DNA of 64,000 bases, taken from NCBI RefSeq assembly GCF_000147335.1, contig NC_014501.1, positions 558,001 through 622,000 on the forward strand, given 5' to 3'. The notes under the pieces were generated by a model. It was not told the DNA's origin and made no database searches. It saw nothing but the letters and a program-made list of their open reading frames with translations. Shown here piece by piece: positions 9,235 through 17,869 of this stretch; the stretch's first letter is position 1; each line of letters opens with the position of its first letter. Position numbers and translations under genes: made by a program. Origin of the DNA: Gloeothece verrucosa PCC 7822 (GTDB taxonomy: Bacteria; Cyanobacteriota; Cyanobacteriia; Cyanobacteriales; Microcystaceae).

Positions 9235-12200
9235 CTAGCTTATATTGCCTAAACTACAAAAGGCTGCCCAATATATGGGATGGTTAAAGGGTGGGTTAGG
9301 ATAATCTCTTCTTAAACAAGTTGCGATATCTTTTATCAGTTTTTCATTACTAATGTTTAAGGTTTTTACCCAGTTAATAATGTCTTGTCTGGTAGCGGTT
9401 TGCATCCACTGTTGAGTTTTTTGTAATGCTTGACAAACGCTTAAGGAGTGGCTTTCATCTAGCAGCAGTTGATAAAAATGAATCATTAACAGCGCTGTTG
9501 GGAAATCTCCTACACTCCATAAACTGTTGATCACATGAAGACTTCCAGCATATAAAAATCCACTTCCTAACCCGATATATTCATCTATTTCTTTGCTAAA
9601 GCCGGTTATCCCTGTTTCGCAAGCAGATAAGGCGACTAAATAACATTGAGATAGGTTAATTTTCTCAAAAATATCCCGCAGGGTTAACCCTTCTTTGGTG
9701 TTTCCTCTGTTACCATCTCGTAAGGTAAGGATTGAGGTTTCTTCCTCTCTATTGATAGCGGTTTGTTCTGTTTCTATGCTTCCAGCTAAAAGTAAAGCTG
9801 ACTCTAAGGGAGATTTAAAGTTATATCCTCCATGACAAGCAAAATGAACAAAAGAACTTTCTCTTAAATTCTTTATGGTGTCGGGATGAATAAATTTGTT
9901 TTTAGTGGCTTCTTTTCCTTTGAGAATAAAAATATTAGGATTAAATTTTTGTTGAATGGTTTCTACTTCTACATCACTATAGGTTAAATCTTCCGTTGGG
10001 TTTTGCAGTCCGAAAAAATATCTTAAACGACTAGGGGATTCTCTGTTAAAGGATTTTTGATGTAATCTGTGTAAAAGTTGGCAACTGGGAATATATTGAA
10101 TACCGTCAGTAAATCTTTGTTGTAGGGGTGAAATGGCATGAATGGGAATTAAATGTAAGTATTGATGGGGAATTAAGATTAAATGGTTACAGTCATGAGG
10201 CGTTTTTGCTAAGACTTGAGGCAGTAATAAGGTATCCTCTAATTTACCTAGTTTTTCGGGTAAGTTACTTTCCCATCCTTTTTGACGATAGTCCGTTAAG
10301 TAATCTTTAGCCCAGTTTCTTAAAATGTCTAACTCATCACGGTTACTAACTACTACATCAATACTGTTATGAGTAATGATAAAAGTATAAAAGCGATCGC
10401 TGCTTATATACCATTCCCAAATCACGGTATTTTCATCTAGGATAGATTGAATAGTTTTTAATTTAATCGGTTCAACCCGTTGGGTTAGGGTAAAATCGGG
10501 ATCAAAAATCTGGATTTGATTGAGGAGTTCTTGTAAACGAAGACGATCGCGGCTTAAGTGTTCCTTGTCTTCTTTTGTTTCCTTAAACTCTAACCCTGAT
10601 ATATCTAACTGACGACGTAACTTCATATATTCATCATACAGGGGTCTTTGAGAGTCGGTTGTATTCTCAGGAATCGGAACGTTAATAGAGTCCAATAATT
10701 CTACTAAATAACGAGATTTATTACTTTCTACGGTGGTAAAGGCTAAATCGAACAGGTTATCTTTTAAACAAACTTCGATCATCTTGTGATAAACATCGAT
10801 GGCATCTGCTTGTATTTCTCCTTTACTGTGGTGAGTTTTAGCCCATTGTCGACTTTGTTCTACCGCAGCAATAGCCCGACTATAGCCAATTCTTGCCGTT
10901 TCCCAGTCTTTTTTAAGGGTAGCCGCATTCCCTAAATTACGTCCTGTTTGTAAACAGTCTATCGGAAAAGTGATCGGGGTTCTTACTTCTAAAGAGTGGT
11001 TATAGGCGGCTATAGCCAATTCTAGATTCTCTGCCCTTTCCCCTCGGATGCGATAATTATAAGCTAATCCCAGATTATTTTGTGTCGTTGCCCACTCATA
11101 AGGAAAGGCATCACGGGTATATACTTCTAATGACTGGTTAAATGCCGCTATAGCTAACTCTAGATTATCTGCCCTTTCCCCTCGGATGCGATCACTATAA
11201 GCTATCCCCAAATTAATTTGTGTCGTTGCCCACTCATAAGGAAAGGCGGCACGGGTATATACTTCTAATGACTGGTTAAATGCCGCTATAGCCAATTCTA
11301 GATTCTCTGCGCTTTCCCCTCGGATGCGATCTAGATAAGCTATCCCCAGATTATTTTGTGTCCTTGCCCAATCTTCAGGAAAGGCTTCACGGGTATAAAC
11401 TTCTAATGACTGGTTATAGGCGGCTATAGCCAATTTTAGATTCTCTGCCCTTTCCCCTCGGATGTGATTTTTATAAGCATTCCCCAGATTAGTTTGTGTC
11501 CTTGCCCAATCTTCAGGAAAGGCATCACGGGTATAAACTTCTAATGACTGGTTTAATGCTGCTATAGCCAATTCTAGATTCTCTGCCCTTTCCCCTCGGA
11601 TGCGATATAGATAAGCTATCCCCAGATTATTTTGTGTCCTTGCCCATTCAACAGGAAAGGCTTCACGGGTTAAAACTTCTAATGACTGGTTTAATGCTGC
11701 TATAGCCAATTCTAGATTCTCTGCCCTTTCCCCTCGGATGCGATAATTATAAGCTAACCCCAGATTAGTTTGTGTACCTGCCCACTCATAAGGAAAGGCA
11801 TCACGGGTTAAAACTTCTAATGACAGGTTTAATGCTGCTATAGCCAATTCTAGATTCTCTGCCCTTTCCCCTCGGATGCGATAATTATAAGCTAACCCCA
11901 GATTATTTTGTGTCCTTGCCCAATCTTCAGGAAAGGCATCACGGGTATAAACTTCTAATGACTGGTTATAGGCGGCTATAGCCAATTCTAGATTCTCTGC
12001 CCTTTCCCCTCGGATGCGATAATTATAAGCTGCCCCCAGATTATTTTGTGTCGTTGCCCAATCTTCAGGAAAGGCATCACGGGTATAAACTTCTAATGAC
12101 TGGTTTAATGCTGCTATAGCCAATTCTAGATTCTCTGCCCTTTCCCCTCGGATGCGATAATTATAAGCTGCCCCCAGATTATTTTGTGTCCTTGCCCAAT

Positions 12201-12897
12201 CTTCAGGAAAGGCATCACGGGTATAAACTTCTAATGACAGGTTTAATGCTGCTATAGCCAATTCTAGATTCTCTGCCCTTTCCCCTCGGATGCGATCGCT
12301 ATAAGCAGCGCCCAGATTATTTTGTGTCGTTGCCCAATCAACAGGAAAGGCTTCACGGGTATATAGTTCTAACAGAGTGAGATAACCTGTAATGGCAATT
12401 TCTAGATTATTAGCCCGACTTCCTCTAGGAAACTGTTGAAATTTATTACATAAATTTTGAATCACCCCTGCAAAAGCCGCCGCCTCTTCTGTATTACTTC
12501 CAGAAAACACATTTCTCGCCCATTGTTGCAACACTTGGGCAAAAGTATCATTTAACAGATGTTGGTGACGTTCTAAAATCGGATAAACTACCGCTACATT
12601 ACTCTTACTTTCATATTCTGCTTGTAATACCTCTTGGAGAAACTTCTGATATTCCTCAATATTGACCTCTTGACGGTTGAGATATTCCCCCAAAGAAAGC
12701 GCCCAATTCCGCAACCAGTCCGCATTATTCTTATTACCTTGTTCCTCCAACCATGCCGCATAGCTTTCCATCACCTGCAACAACCCCTCATCAAGCAATT
12801 CCTCATTAGCTTGCAGGATCTTAGGTTCATCACCTTGGGGGCAGTTGAGCAACTGTTCAATTAAATTAACATAAGCTTGTAATCTAGCTTCATCCAT
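9235..12897 (-). CDS. TPR-CHAT caspase-like cysteine protease
   Basis: 1220-residue protein. Residues 1-180 match the N-terminus of the neighbouring 691-aa TPR protein almost word for word (MDEARLQ, then LNCPQGDEPKILQA). Ten near-identical 46-residue TPR-like units follow (AFPEDWARTQNNLG type, about 183-642), then a diverged unit and a linker. A C-terminal CHAT domain begins near 780. Its catalytic His is in HFACHG (about 1019) and the Cys in SACETG (about 1090), both intact. CHAT proteases belong to the caspase-like clan and act as effectors or switches in bacterial conflict and cell-death systems. The repeats are the likely sensing surface. Third gene of a five-gene leftward operon. Confidence 0.92.
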   Translation of the reverse strand: MDEARLQAYVNLIEQLLNCPQGDEPKILQANEELLDEGLLQVMESYAAWLEEQGNKNNADWLRNWALSLGEYLNRQEVNIEEYQKFLQEVLQAEYESKSNVAVVYPILERHQHLLNDTFAQVLQQWARNVFSGSNTEEAAAFAGVIQNLCNKFQQFPRGSRANNLEIAITGYLTLLELYTREAFPVDWATTQNNLGAAYSDRIRGERAENLELAIAALNLSLEVYTRDAFPEDWARTQNNLGAAYNYRIRGERAENLELAIAALNQSLEVYTRDAFPEDWATTQNNLGAAYNYRIRGERAENLELAIAAYNQSLEVYTRDAFPEDWARTQNNLGLAYNYRIRGERAENLELAIAALNLSLEVLTRDAFPYEWAGTQTNLGLAYNYRIRGERAENLELAIAALNQSLEVLTREAFPVEWARTQNNLGIAYLYRIRGERAENLELAIAALNQSLEVYTRDAFPEDWARTQTNLGNAYKNHIRGERAENLKLAIAAYNQSLEVYTREAFPEDWARTQNNLGIAYLDRIRGESAENLELAIAAFNQSLEVYTRAAFPYEWATTQINLGIAYSDRIRGERADNLELAIAAFNQSLEVYTRDAFPYEWATTQNNLGLAYNYRIRGERAENLELAIAAYNHSLEVRTPITFPIDCLQTGRNLGNAATLKKDWETARIGYSRAIAAVEQSRQWAKTHHSKGEIQADAIDVYHKMIEVCLKDNLFDLAFTTVESNKSRYLVELLDSINVPIPENTTDSQRPLYDEYMKLRRQLDISGLEFKETKEDKEHLSRDRLRLQELLNQIQIFDPDFTLTQRVEPIKLKTIQSILDENTVIWEWYISSDRFYTFIITHNSIDVVVSNRDELDILRNWAKDYLTDYRQKGWESNLPEKLGKLEDTLLLPQVLAKTPHDCNHLILIPHQYLHLIPIHAISPLQQRFTDGIQYIPSCQLLHRLHQKSFNRESPSRLRYFFGLQNPTEDLTYSDVEVETIQQKFNPNIFILKGKEATKNKFIHPDTIKNLRESSFVHFACHGGYNFKSPLESALLLAGSIETEQTAINREEETSILTLRDGNRGNTKEGLTLRDIFEKINLSQCYLVALSACETGITGFSKEIDEYIGLGSGFLYAGSLHVINSLWSVGDFPTALLMIHFYQLLLDESHSLSVCQALQKTQQWMQTATRQDIINWVKTLNISNEKLIKDIATCLRRDYPNPPFNHPIYWAAFCSLGNIS
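10972..12351 (-). repeat. Ten 138-bp tandem repeats encoding TPR-like units
   Basis: Ten units of exactly 138 bp (46 codons) run from 12351 down to 10972. Nucleotide differences between neighbours are few; blocks such as TTCTCTGCCCTTTCCCCTCG recur almost unchanged. The uniformity of wobble positions argues for recent amplification or gene conversion rather than selection on protein alone. An eleventh, diverged unit starts at 10971. Confidence 0.9.
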
Positions 12898-12977
12898 ATT
12901 TCTTGGCTGGAGATTGCTGTTTATAGTTGAATATTGACCAGCCTCTACAATATAGCAAAAATTCCGGACCTGTGGTC

Positions 12978-14237
12978 TTACTCAGATTTAGATTCAGGTA
13001 GGAATTTCGGTTCAAATAATTGGGAAGGAGTAAAACGAAACCCTTTTTCATCTTCTTGGCGAATTAATAGCCCTTGTTCTTCCATAGATTTAAGTTGAGG
13101 ATAAAGTGCTACAAAGGTTACAACATCCAGTTTATCTAAATCTCGATCAGAGATATCTTCACTAATTCCACCTGCTTGATAAGCAACATATAGCAAATGA
13201 CGAAACATAGGACTGAGAGAATAAGTAAACTCTTGCTGGAGAGTTTGCCAAATTGAACTAAAGGCGGTTTGATCAATAATTTCACATCCTTCAGAAGCGG
13301 CATTACGTAATACTTTTTCACAGATTGTGTTAAGCTGTCGAGGAACACCTTGAGCATAATTAGTAATTAATTGCATGACTTCTTCTGTAAAAGGATGAGG
13401 ATCGTTTCGTGGCTCTTTTCTAGCACTATTAAGATAGTTAATCGCAATTTGACGTAAAGCATCTTGACTCATTTTTTCCAGGGGAATATCTTCAGAAAAT
13501 ATCCCAAGTGCTTTTAAAGTTGCTTCTTGAAGATCGGTAAATCCTCTTCCAGTCATAATAAATCCTCTATTTTTCCCCATCCGAAATAAATCTAAGCTGC
13601 CTTCTAAAATATTCTGGACAACAATGGGATCTTTTTTATCAAAATCATCTATAGCAATGACAAGACGAGAATATTTTTTTTCTGCTTGATTGAGTAAACG
13701 AATTAGCAAGGGATAAGGATCGGCATTGGCAGTAGGAGTAAGTTTATTTGAGGGAGATTCTTCTCTTCTTCCGAAGGATAATACACCTAACTTAACTTGT
13801 CCTTCATTTATAGTTTTAGTCCGTTGTATTGAAAAACCTAAAATAGTATTAGCAATATCTTGTGCTTCTTGATCCAGATCGGCTAAACTATCTGCGATCG
13901 CTAATAATAAAGCACGATAAAATTCTGTGGCACTTTCTCCTGGAATGCTACTCAGATAAAGAATTAACATTTTTTCATTGTCATCTAATTCAGCGACTTC
14001 CCGTTGTAACTGATAGATTAAATTGAAAATTAAGGAAGTTTTGCCAATTCCCCAAGCACCTCTTACTAGGATATTACGTCCCTCATAAAGTGTAGGAATT
14101 GCTACATCTAAAGCCTGATCTCGTCCATAAAAAATTTGTGCTACTTTTTCAGGATCATTTGGGGGAGTTGGCCGAAAAGGATTTTCTTTCAGTCCCCATT
14201 TTTCTAGGCTTGAGTTATGTTTTTTTAGTCTTGACAT
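12978..14237 (-). CDS. AAA ATPase of the CHAT cassette (Orc/STAND-like)
   Basis: 419 residues. An N-terminal ENPFRPTP motif and FYGRDQ precede the P-loop GAWGIGKTS (residues 60-68). Walker B is VIAIDDFD near 197, and a sensor-like GFIMTGRGF follows. The C-terminal third resembles a winged-helix region. The arrangement is that of Orc1/Cdc6-like or STAND-type ATPases that switch on NTP binding. It starts 1 base after the stop of the 691-aa TPR gene, so the two are probably made together, and it precedes the protease gene by 80 bases. The likely role is an NTP-dependent switch that recruits or activates the TPR-CHAT protease; this is inferred from context. Confidence 0.85.
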   Translation of the reverse strand: MSRLKKHNSSLEKWGLKENPFRPTPPNDPEKVAQIFYGRDQALDVAIPTLYEGRNILVRGAWGIGKTSLIFNLIYQLQREVAELDDNEKMLILYLSSIPGESATEFYRALLLAIADSLADLDQEAQDIANTILGFSIQRTKTINEGQVKLGVLSFGRREESPSNKLTPTANADPYPLLIRLLNQAEKKYSRLVIAIDDFDKKDPIVVQNILEGSLDLFRMGKNRGFIMTGRGFTDLQEATLKALGIFSEDIPLEKMSQDALRQIAINYLNSARKEPRNDPHPFTEEVMQLITNYAQGVPRQLNTICEKVLRNAASEGCEIIDQTAFSSIWQTLQQEFTYSLSPMFRHLLYVAYQAGGISEDISDRDLDKLDVVTFVALYPQLKSMEEQGLLIRQEDEKGFRFTPSQLFEPKFLPESKSE

Positions 14238-14238
14238 T

Positions 14239-16314
14239 TTAAGAAGATTGTATTATGTCTAGTAGATAGTTAATTTCTTGTAGCCGTTCACGATTGTGGT
14301 TTTCTAGATAAAATTTCTCTGCTTCTTTTAAATGAGTCAAAGCTTGAGAAATCTGTCCTATTTGTATTTCTAAATTTCCCAGGGCAATAGTAACAGAAGC
14401 AATATTCTCCTTGTCATCTAAACGACGAAATAGGCGCAAAGAATCTTTAAAATAAAGTCTTGATTGTTCTAGTCTGCCAGTCCGATGATAGAGATAAGCA
14501 AGATCGAATAAAATTGGGGCTAAACTTTTGATATTTTTTTTTTCTTGATGGCTTTGCTGACAGATTTTTAGATTTTCAATGGCTTCTGTATAATATCCTC
14601 CTTCTAATAAAGCTTTGCTTAACTGATATAAACAATCGAGAAATAATTGCTCATCTTCTATTTCTTGAAAGATTAATCGCGCTTGTTTATAGGCTGTAAT
14701 TGCTTGTGTAATGTCTTCTACTTTTCCAAGAAGTTTAAAAAGTTCTTTAAAAGTATTCCCTAAATTATATTGTGTCTCTGCCCAGTCCATAGGAAAACCT
14801 TCACGAGTATAAATTTTTAAAGCTTCTTGGTAACAGGTAATAGCAAGCTCTATATTTTCGGCTTTGTCTCCTTTAATGCGGCTACTGTAAGCATTTCCTA
14901 GATTATTTTGAGTGGTTGCCCAATCAATAGGAAAAGCATTAATAGTACGAACTTTTAAAGATTCCTGATAACAAGAAATCGCCCTTTCTATATTCTCTGC
15001 CTCATCTCCACGATTTCTGTTTTTATAAGCAGCGCCCAGATTATTTTGTATCCTAGCCCAATCTTCAGGAAAAGCATCACGGGTATATACTTCTAAAGAC
15101 CGGTGTAAGGCTGCGATCGCCTTTTCTAGATTCTCTGCCCTTTCCCCAAGAATGCGATATAGATAAGTAATCCCCAGATTATTTTGTGACCTTGCCCATT
15201 CAGAAGGAAAGGCTTCACGGGTATATACTTCTAAAGAGCGGTTAAAAGCGACTATAGCTAACTCTATATTATTAGCCTTTTTCCCTCTGATGCGCTCACC
15301 ATAAGCAGTGCCTAGATTATTTTGTGACCTTGCCCATTCATAAGGAAAGGCTTCACGGGTATATACTTCTAAAGACTGGTTATATGCAGCAATAGCTAAC
15401 TCTATATTATTAGCCCTTTCCCCTTTAATGCGTTCACTATAAGCATTCCCCAGATTATTTTGTGTCGTTGCCCATTGTTCTGGAAAGGCTTCACGGCTAC
15501 AAACTTTTAAAGAGCAATTAAAAGCAGCAATAGCTAACTCCAGATTCTCTACTCTTTCGCCTCTAATGCGCTTATTATAACTACTTCCCAGATTATTTTG
15601 TATCATTGCCCATTGTTCTGGAAAGGCTTCAAGGGTAAATACTTCTAAAGACTGTTTAAAAGCAACAATAGCTGACTCTAGATTCTGTGCCCTGTCTCCT
15701 CTAATGCGATTACCATAAGCATTCCCCAGATTAATTTGTATCATAGCCCATTGTTCTGGAAAGGCTTCACGGGTATATGGTTCTAACAGAGTGCGATAAC
15801 CTGTAATAGCAATTTCCAGATTATTAGCCCGACTACCCCTAGGAAATTGTGCAATCTTATTACATAAATTTTGCATCACCTTTGCAATCGTCGCCGCCTC
15901 TTCTGTATTTTTTTCAGAAAAGACATTTCTCGCCCATTGTTGCAACACTTGGGCAAAGGTATCATCTAACAGGTGTTGGTGGCGTTCTAAGATCGGATAA
16001 ACTACCGCAGGATCACTATTACTTTCATATTCTGCTTGTAATACCTCTTGGAGAAACCCCAGATATTCCTCAATATTTACCTCTTGAGGGCTGAGATATT
16101 CCCCCAAAGAAAGCACCCAATTCCGCAACTTGTCCGCATTATTTTTATCTCCTTGTTCCTCCAACCTTGCCGCAGAGTATTCCATCACCTGCAATAATTT
16201 CCCATCAAGCAATTCCTCAACAGCTTGCAGGATCTTAGGTTCATCACCTTGGGGGCAGTTGAGTAATTGTTCAATTAAATTAACATAAGGTTGTAATCTA
16301 GCTTCATCCATCAA
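14239..16314 (-). CDS. TPR-repeat protein, sensor partner of the TPR-CHAT protease
   Basis: 691 residues, first gene of the leftward cassette. Residues 1-180 are about 80% identical to the start of the TPR-CHAT protein. Eight 46-residue units (AFPEQWAMIQNNLG type) follow, then more ordinary tetratricopeptide repeats (YLYHRTGRLEQSRLYF, SVTIALGNLEIQIGQ) to the end. There is no CHAT domain, so it resembles the protease with its catalytic part replaced by extra TPRs. Start could be either of two adjacent Met codons. Shared repeats suggest the two proteins bind each other or the same ligand. The unit repeats here are more diverged than in the protease gene. Confidence 0.88.
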   Translation of the reverse strand: MMDEARLQPYVNLIEQLLNCPQGDEPKILQAVEELLDGKLLQVMEYSAARLEEQGDKNNADKLRNWVLSLGEYLSPQEVNIEEYLGFLQEVLQAEYESNSDPAVVYPILERHQHLLDDTFAQVLQQWARNVFSEKNTEEAATIAKVMQNLCNKIAQFPRGSRANNLEIAITGYRTLLEPYTREAFPEQWAMIQINLGNAYGNRIRGDRAQNLESAIVAFKQSLEVFTLEAFPEQWAMIQNNLGSSYNKRIRGERVENLELAIAAFNCSLKVCSREAFPEQWATTQNNLGNAYSERIKGERANNIELAIAAYNQSLEVYTREAFPYEWARSQNNLGTAYGERIRGKKANNIELAIVAFNRSLEVYTREAFPSEWARSQNNLGITYLYRILGERAENLEKAIAALHRSLEVYTRDAFPEDWARIQNNLGAAYKNRNRGDEAENIERAISCYQESLKVRTINAFPIDWATTQNNLGNAYSSRIKGDKAENIELAITCYQEALKIYTREGFPMDWAETQYNLGNTFKELFKLLGKVEDITQAITAYKQARLIFQEIEDEQLFLDCLYQLSKALLEGGYYTEAIENLKICQQSHQEKKNIKSLAPILFDLAYLYHRTGRLEQSRLYFKDSLRLFRRLDDKENIASVTIALGNLEIQIGQISQALTHLKEAEKFYLENHNRERLQEINYLLDIIQSS
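14662..15765 (-). repeat. Eight diverged 138-bp repeats in the TPR gene
   Basis: Eight consecutive 46-codon units run from 15765 down to 14662, in phase with the unit type of the TPR-CHAT gene. They share phrases such as GGAAAGGCTTCACGGGTATA but differ from each other far more than the ten units of the protease gene do. Confidence 0.8.
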
Positions 16315-16629
16315 TTATTGCTGAGTAGAGTTTCTTTGATATTTTACCTTCTAACTTCCAATTAATGTGTATATATAAACAATTTTTAATTAAAACCTTA
16401 TTCATTCTTTTTGGACTGTGGACAAATAAAAAAGTAGTTAGCTGGTATATTACACTCATTAGTGGGAGAAATACGTCCTCATAGCGATAAAACTAAACCT
16501 GAAGTTCAAGAAACTTAAAAAAAATTCCAGTAATCATAAAAAATTTTGCCAAATATTTAGGCACTAATTTATTTATTCGTTATTGATGTCAGAATGAAAT
16601 CGGTTTAGGTCTTTTAATTATAACCGGTC

Positions 16630-16655
16630 GGTTAATTCCTCTTAAAGGAATTAAC
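16630..16655. repeat. Strong hairpin in intergenic region
   Basis: GGTTAATTCCT at 16630-16640 is followed, after a 4-5 base loop, by its complement AGGAATTAACC ending at 16655. There is no T-run directly after it on either strand, so termination is uncertain. It lies about 320 bases upstream of the cassette's first start codon. Confidence 0.5.
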
Positions 16656-16888
16656 CCATCAGGAATCGTGGGTTGGAAAAGGCAAAATTTTTATTGATAT
16701 GCTCTAGTAGCCCTGTTAAGTGGAGATAGTTTTTTTGGTCATTTTATCCGGAATGATTATAAATATTTTCAGGATTTTTAAATTTTTTTTTCTCAATCTT
16801 ATCCTAATACTTTAATGTGATTCTCAACCTCTCCGTTGGCAAAAGGAACCAGTGAAACAGTAAGAGGGATGGGAAAAATTGCTTTGAT

Positions 16889-16982
16889 TAAAACTCTTTC
16901 TCAAAAATCGGTTCAACTTGCCTGGGGGGTATAAGGCTTGGGCATCACAACACGATCGTGTAGAGATTATTATCAATTTTTT
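16889..16982 (+). pseudogene. Remnant of the replication gene 3' end
   Basis: The stretch beginning AAAACTC at 16889 matches the replication gene's 171-bp repeat (TCAAAAA.CGGTTCAACTT, then GGGCATCACAACAC). It then jumps to AGATTATTATCAATTTTTT (16964-16982), identical to 6295-6313 at the very end of that gene. It is thus an internally deleted fragment of repeat plus tail. The CHAT cassette lies between the intact gene end and this fragment. Confidence 0.65.
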
Positions 16983-17082
16983 CGGAGATAGTAAGGGGCT
17001 AACGCCTTTTAAATACGAGAAGCTGCCTGTGAGACAACAAGCAGTTCTCTCTGAAAACTTAATTAATAATCTCACTTTAATT

Positions 17083-17454
17083 ATGGCGCAAAACTTTTCT
17101 AAACCTACTTCAAGCTCATGCTGCCAGTCCTGCCCTTTCTTCGAGGACTACCAAGACGAAGGGGGTAGAGGGTGGTGTCACGCATTTAACCAATCTGCTC
17201 GACGGCATCATCCCAAAACCCATGACTGCGAGTTAATAAGCATGGAGCCGCCCAAGACAGTTAAAGTTCAGCTTCACAGTAAAGCAGTGGAGGAGGACTG
17301 CGGTTATGCAGTTCCGGTTGACTCTGTGGTCATTGACTTGAAAGTTAATGAGATTACGAGGAATGCCATAGAAACCGCCCTGCAATCTCTGTTTGACTTA
17401 TCGGAGTGGGTGGTCGCTGACTTTTGGCAACCCGAACTAGAGTCCGTATTTTAG
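17083..17454 (+). CDS. 123-aa Cys-motif protein
   Basis: The frame is open from further upstream, but the ATG at 17083 gives the sensible N-terminus (MAQNFSKP). Near the start it has a CCQSCPFF motif, followed by Cys in GWCHAF and HDCEL. A similar CCxxCxxF pattern occurs in the 22406 gene of the same element, so these are probably related metal-binding or Fe-S proteins. The rest (IDLKVNEITRNAIETALQ) is unremarkable and soluble. No named family recognised. It is followed after 24 bases by a small gene that also has a paralogue further right. Confidence 0.65.
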   Translation: MAQNFSKPTSSSCCQSCPFFEDYQDEGGRGWCHAFNQSARRHHPKTHDCELISMEPPKTVKVQLHSKAVEEDCGYAVPVDSVVIDLKVNEITRNAIETALQSLFDLSEWVVADFWQPELESVF

Positions 17455-17478
17455 TCTACTTTCTACCAATTTACAGCC

Positions 17479-17646
17479 ATGAAAAAACTTCTTTGTTACC
17501 AAGAATTACTAATCCATAGAGAGCATTATAGCCGCCTTTTAAGCTCTAAGCAAGTCAAACCGAAGGCGCGGCTATTAATTCGTCATCATATAGGCAAGCT
17601 GACGGGCATGATTGCACGAAAGCTAGTCAGGATGAGAGTTAGCTAA
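17479..17646 (+). CDS. 55-aa small protein, paralogue of the 21359 gene
   Basis: A short frame beginning MKKLLCYQELLIHREHY. It aligns with the 60-aa product at 21359-21541 (RRLLCYQELVFHQQHY) over most of its length, including the RLL/DLL and LIRxHIxKL parts. The match between two separate copies is good evidence that this small gene is real. Basic and soluble. Function unknown. It is followed by a strong hairpin at 17689-17715. Confidence 0.6.
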   Translation: MKKLLCYQELLIHREHYSRLLSSKQVKPKARLLIRHHIGKLTGMIARKLVRMRVS

Positions 17647-17688
17647 CCTCAGCTAGTCTCAACACAGAGCAAGCAAGATGAGGATGAA

Positions 17689-17715
17689 GAGGGTGTATGT
17701 AATATATACACCCTC
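17689..17715. terminator. Strong hairpin after the 17479 gene
   Basis: GAGGGTGTAT (17689-17698) and ATACACCCTC (17706-17715) form a perfect 10-bp stem with a 7-base loop. It lies between converging genes (rightward 17479 and leftward 17870), so it could terminate both. A wider pair, AGAGCAAG near 17667 and CTTGCTCT near 17772, flanks it. Confidence 0.6.
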
Positions 17716-17869
17716 CTAAACAATAGAAATGCTTACGTGAGCCTCATATAGGCTTGCTCGTAAATAATCTTGCTCTGGTGGTAGCTCTGGGGTAATTTCA
17801 CTCTTCGCTTTCAGGGTCTAGGTAATATTTATACCTTTAAAGAGCCATTAAAATATCGCAATTTTGTTC

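Larger units (their letters stand above)
16315..17082. other. Noncoding region upstream of the CHAT cassette with a replication-gene remnant
   Basis: The promoter for the leftward cassette should lie in the first part; no clear -35/-10 pair stands out among the AT-rich sequence. A strong hairpin occupies 16630-16655 and a broken copy of the replication gene 3' end occupies 16889-16982. The open frame crossing 16918-17082 is the upstream extension of the gene whose good start is at 17083. Confidence 0.5.

Noticed and set aside
10972..12351. CRISPR array or noncoding satellite
   Set aside because: The 138-bp period is exactly 46 codons and encodes TPR-like units in an intact gene.
15849..16094. 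Plus-strand frames inside the TPR genes (for example here and 12634-12864)
   Set aside because: They are antisense shadows of the repeated TPR coding sequence with no ribosome binding sites or recognisable products.
16918..17082. Upstream extension of the 17083 gene as coding sequence
   Set aside because: This part corresponds to the replication-gene remnant, and the ATG at 17083 gives the sensible N-terminus.
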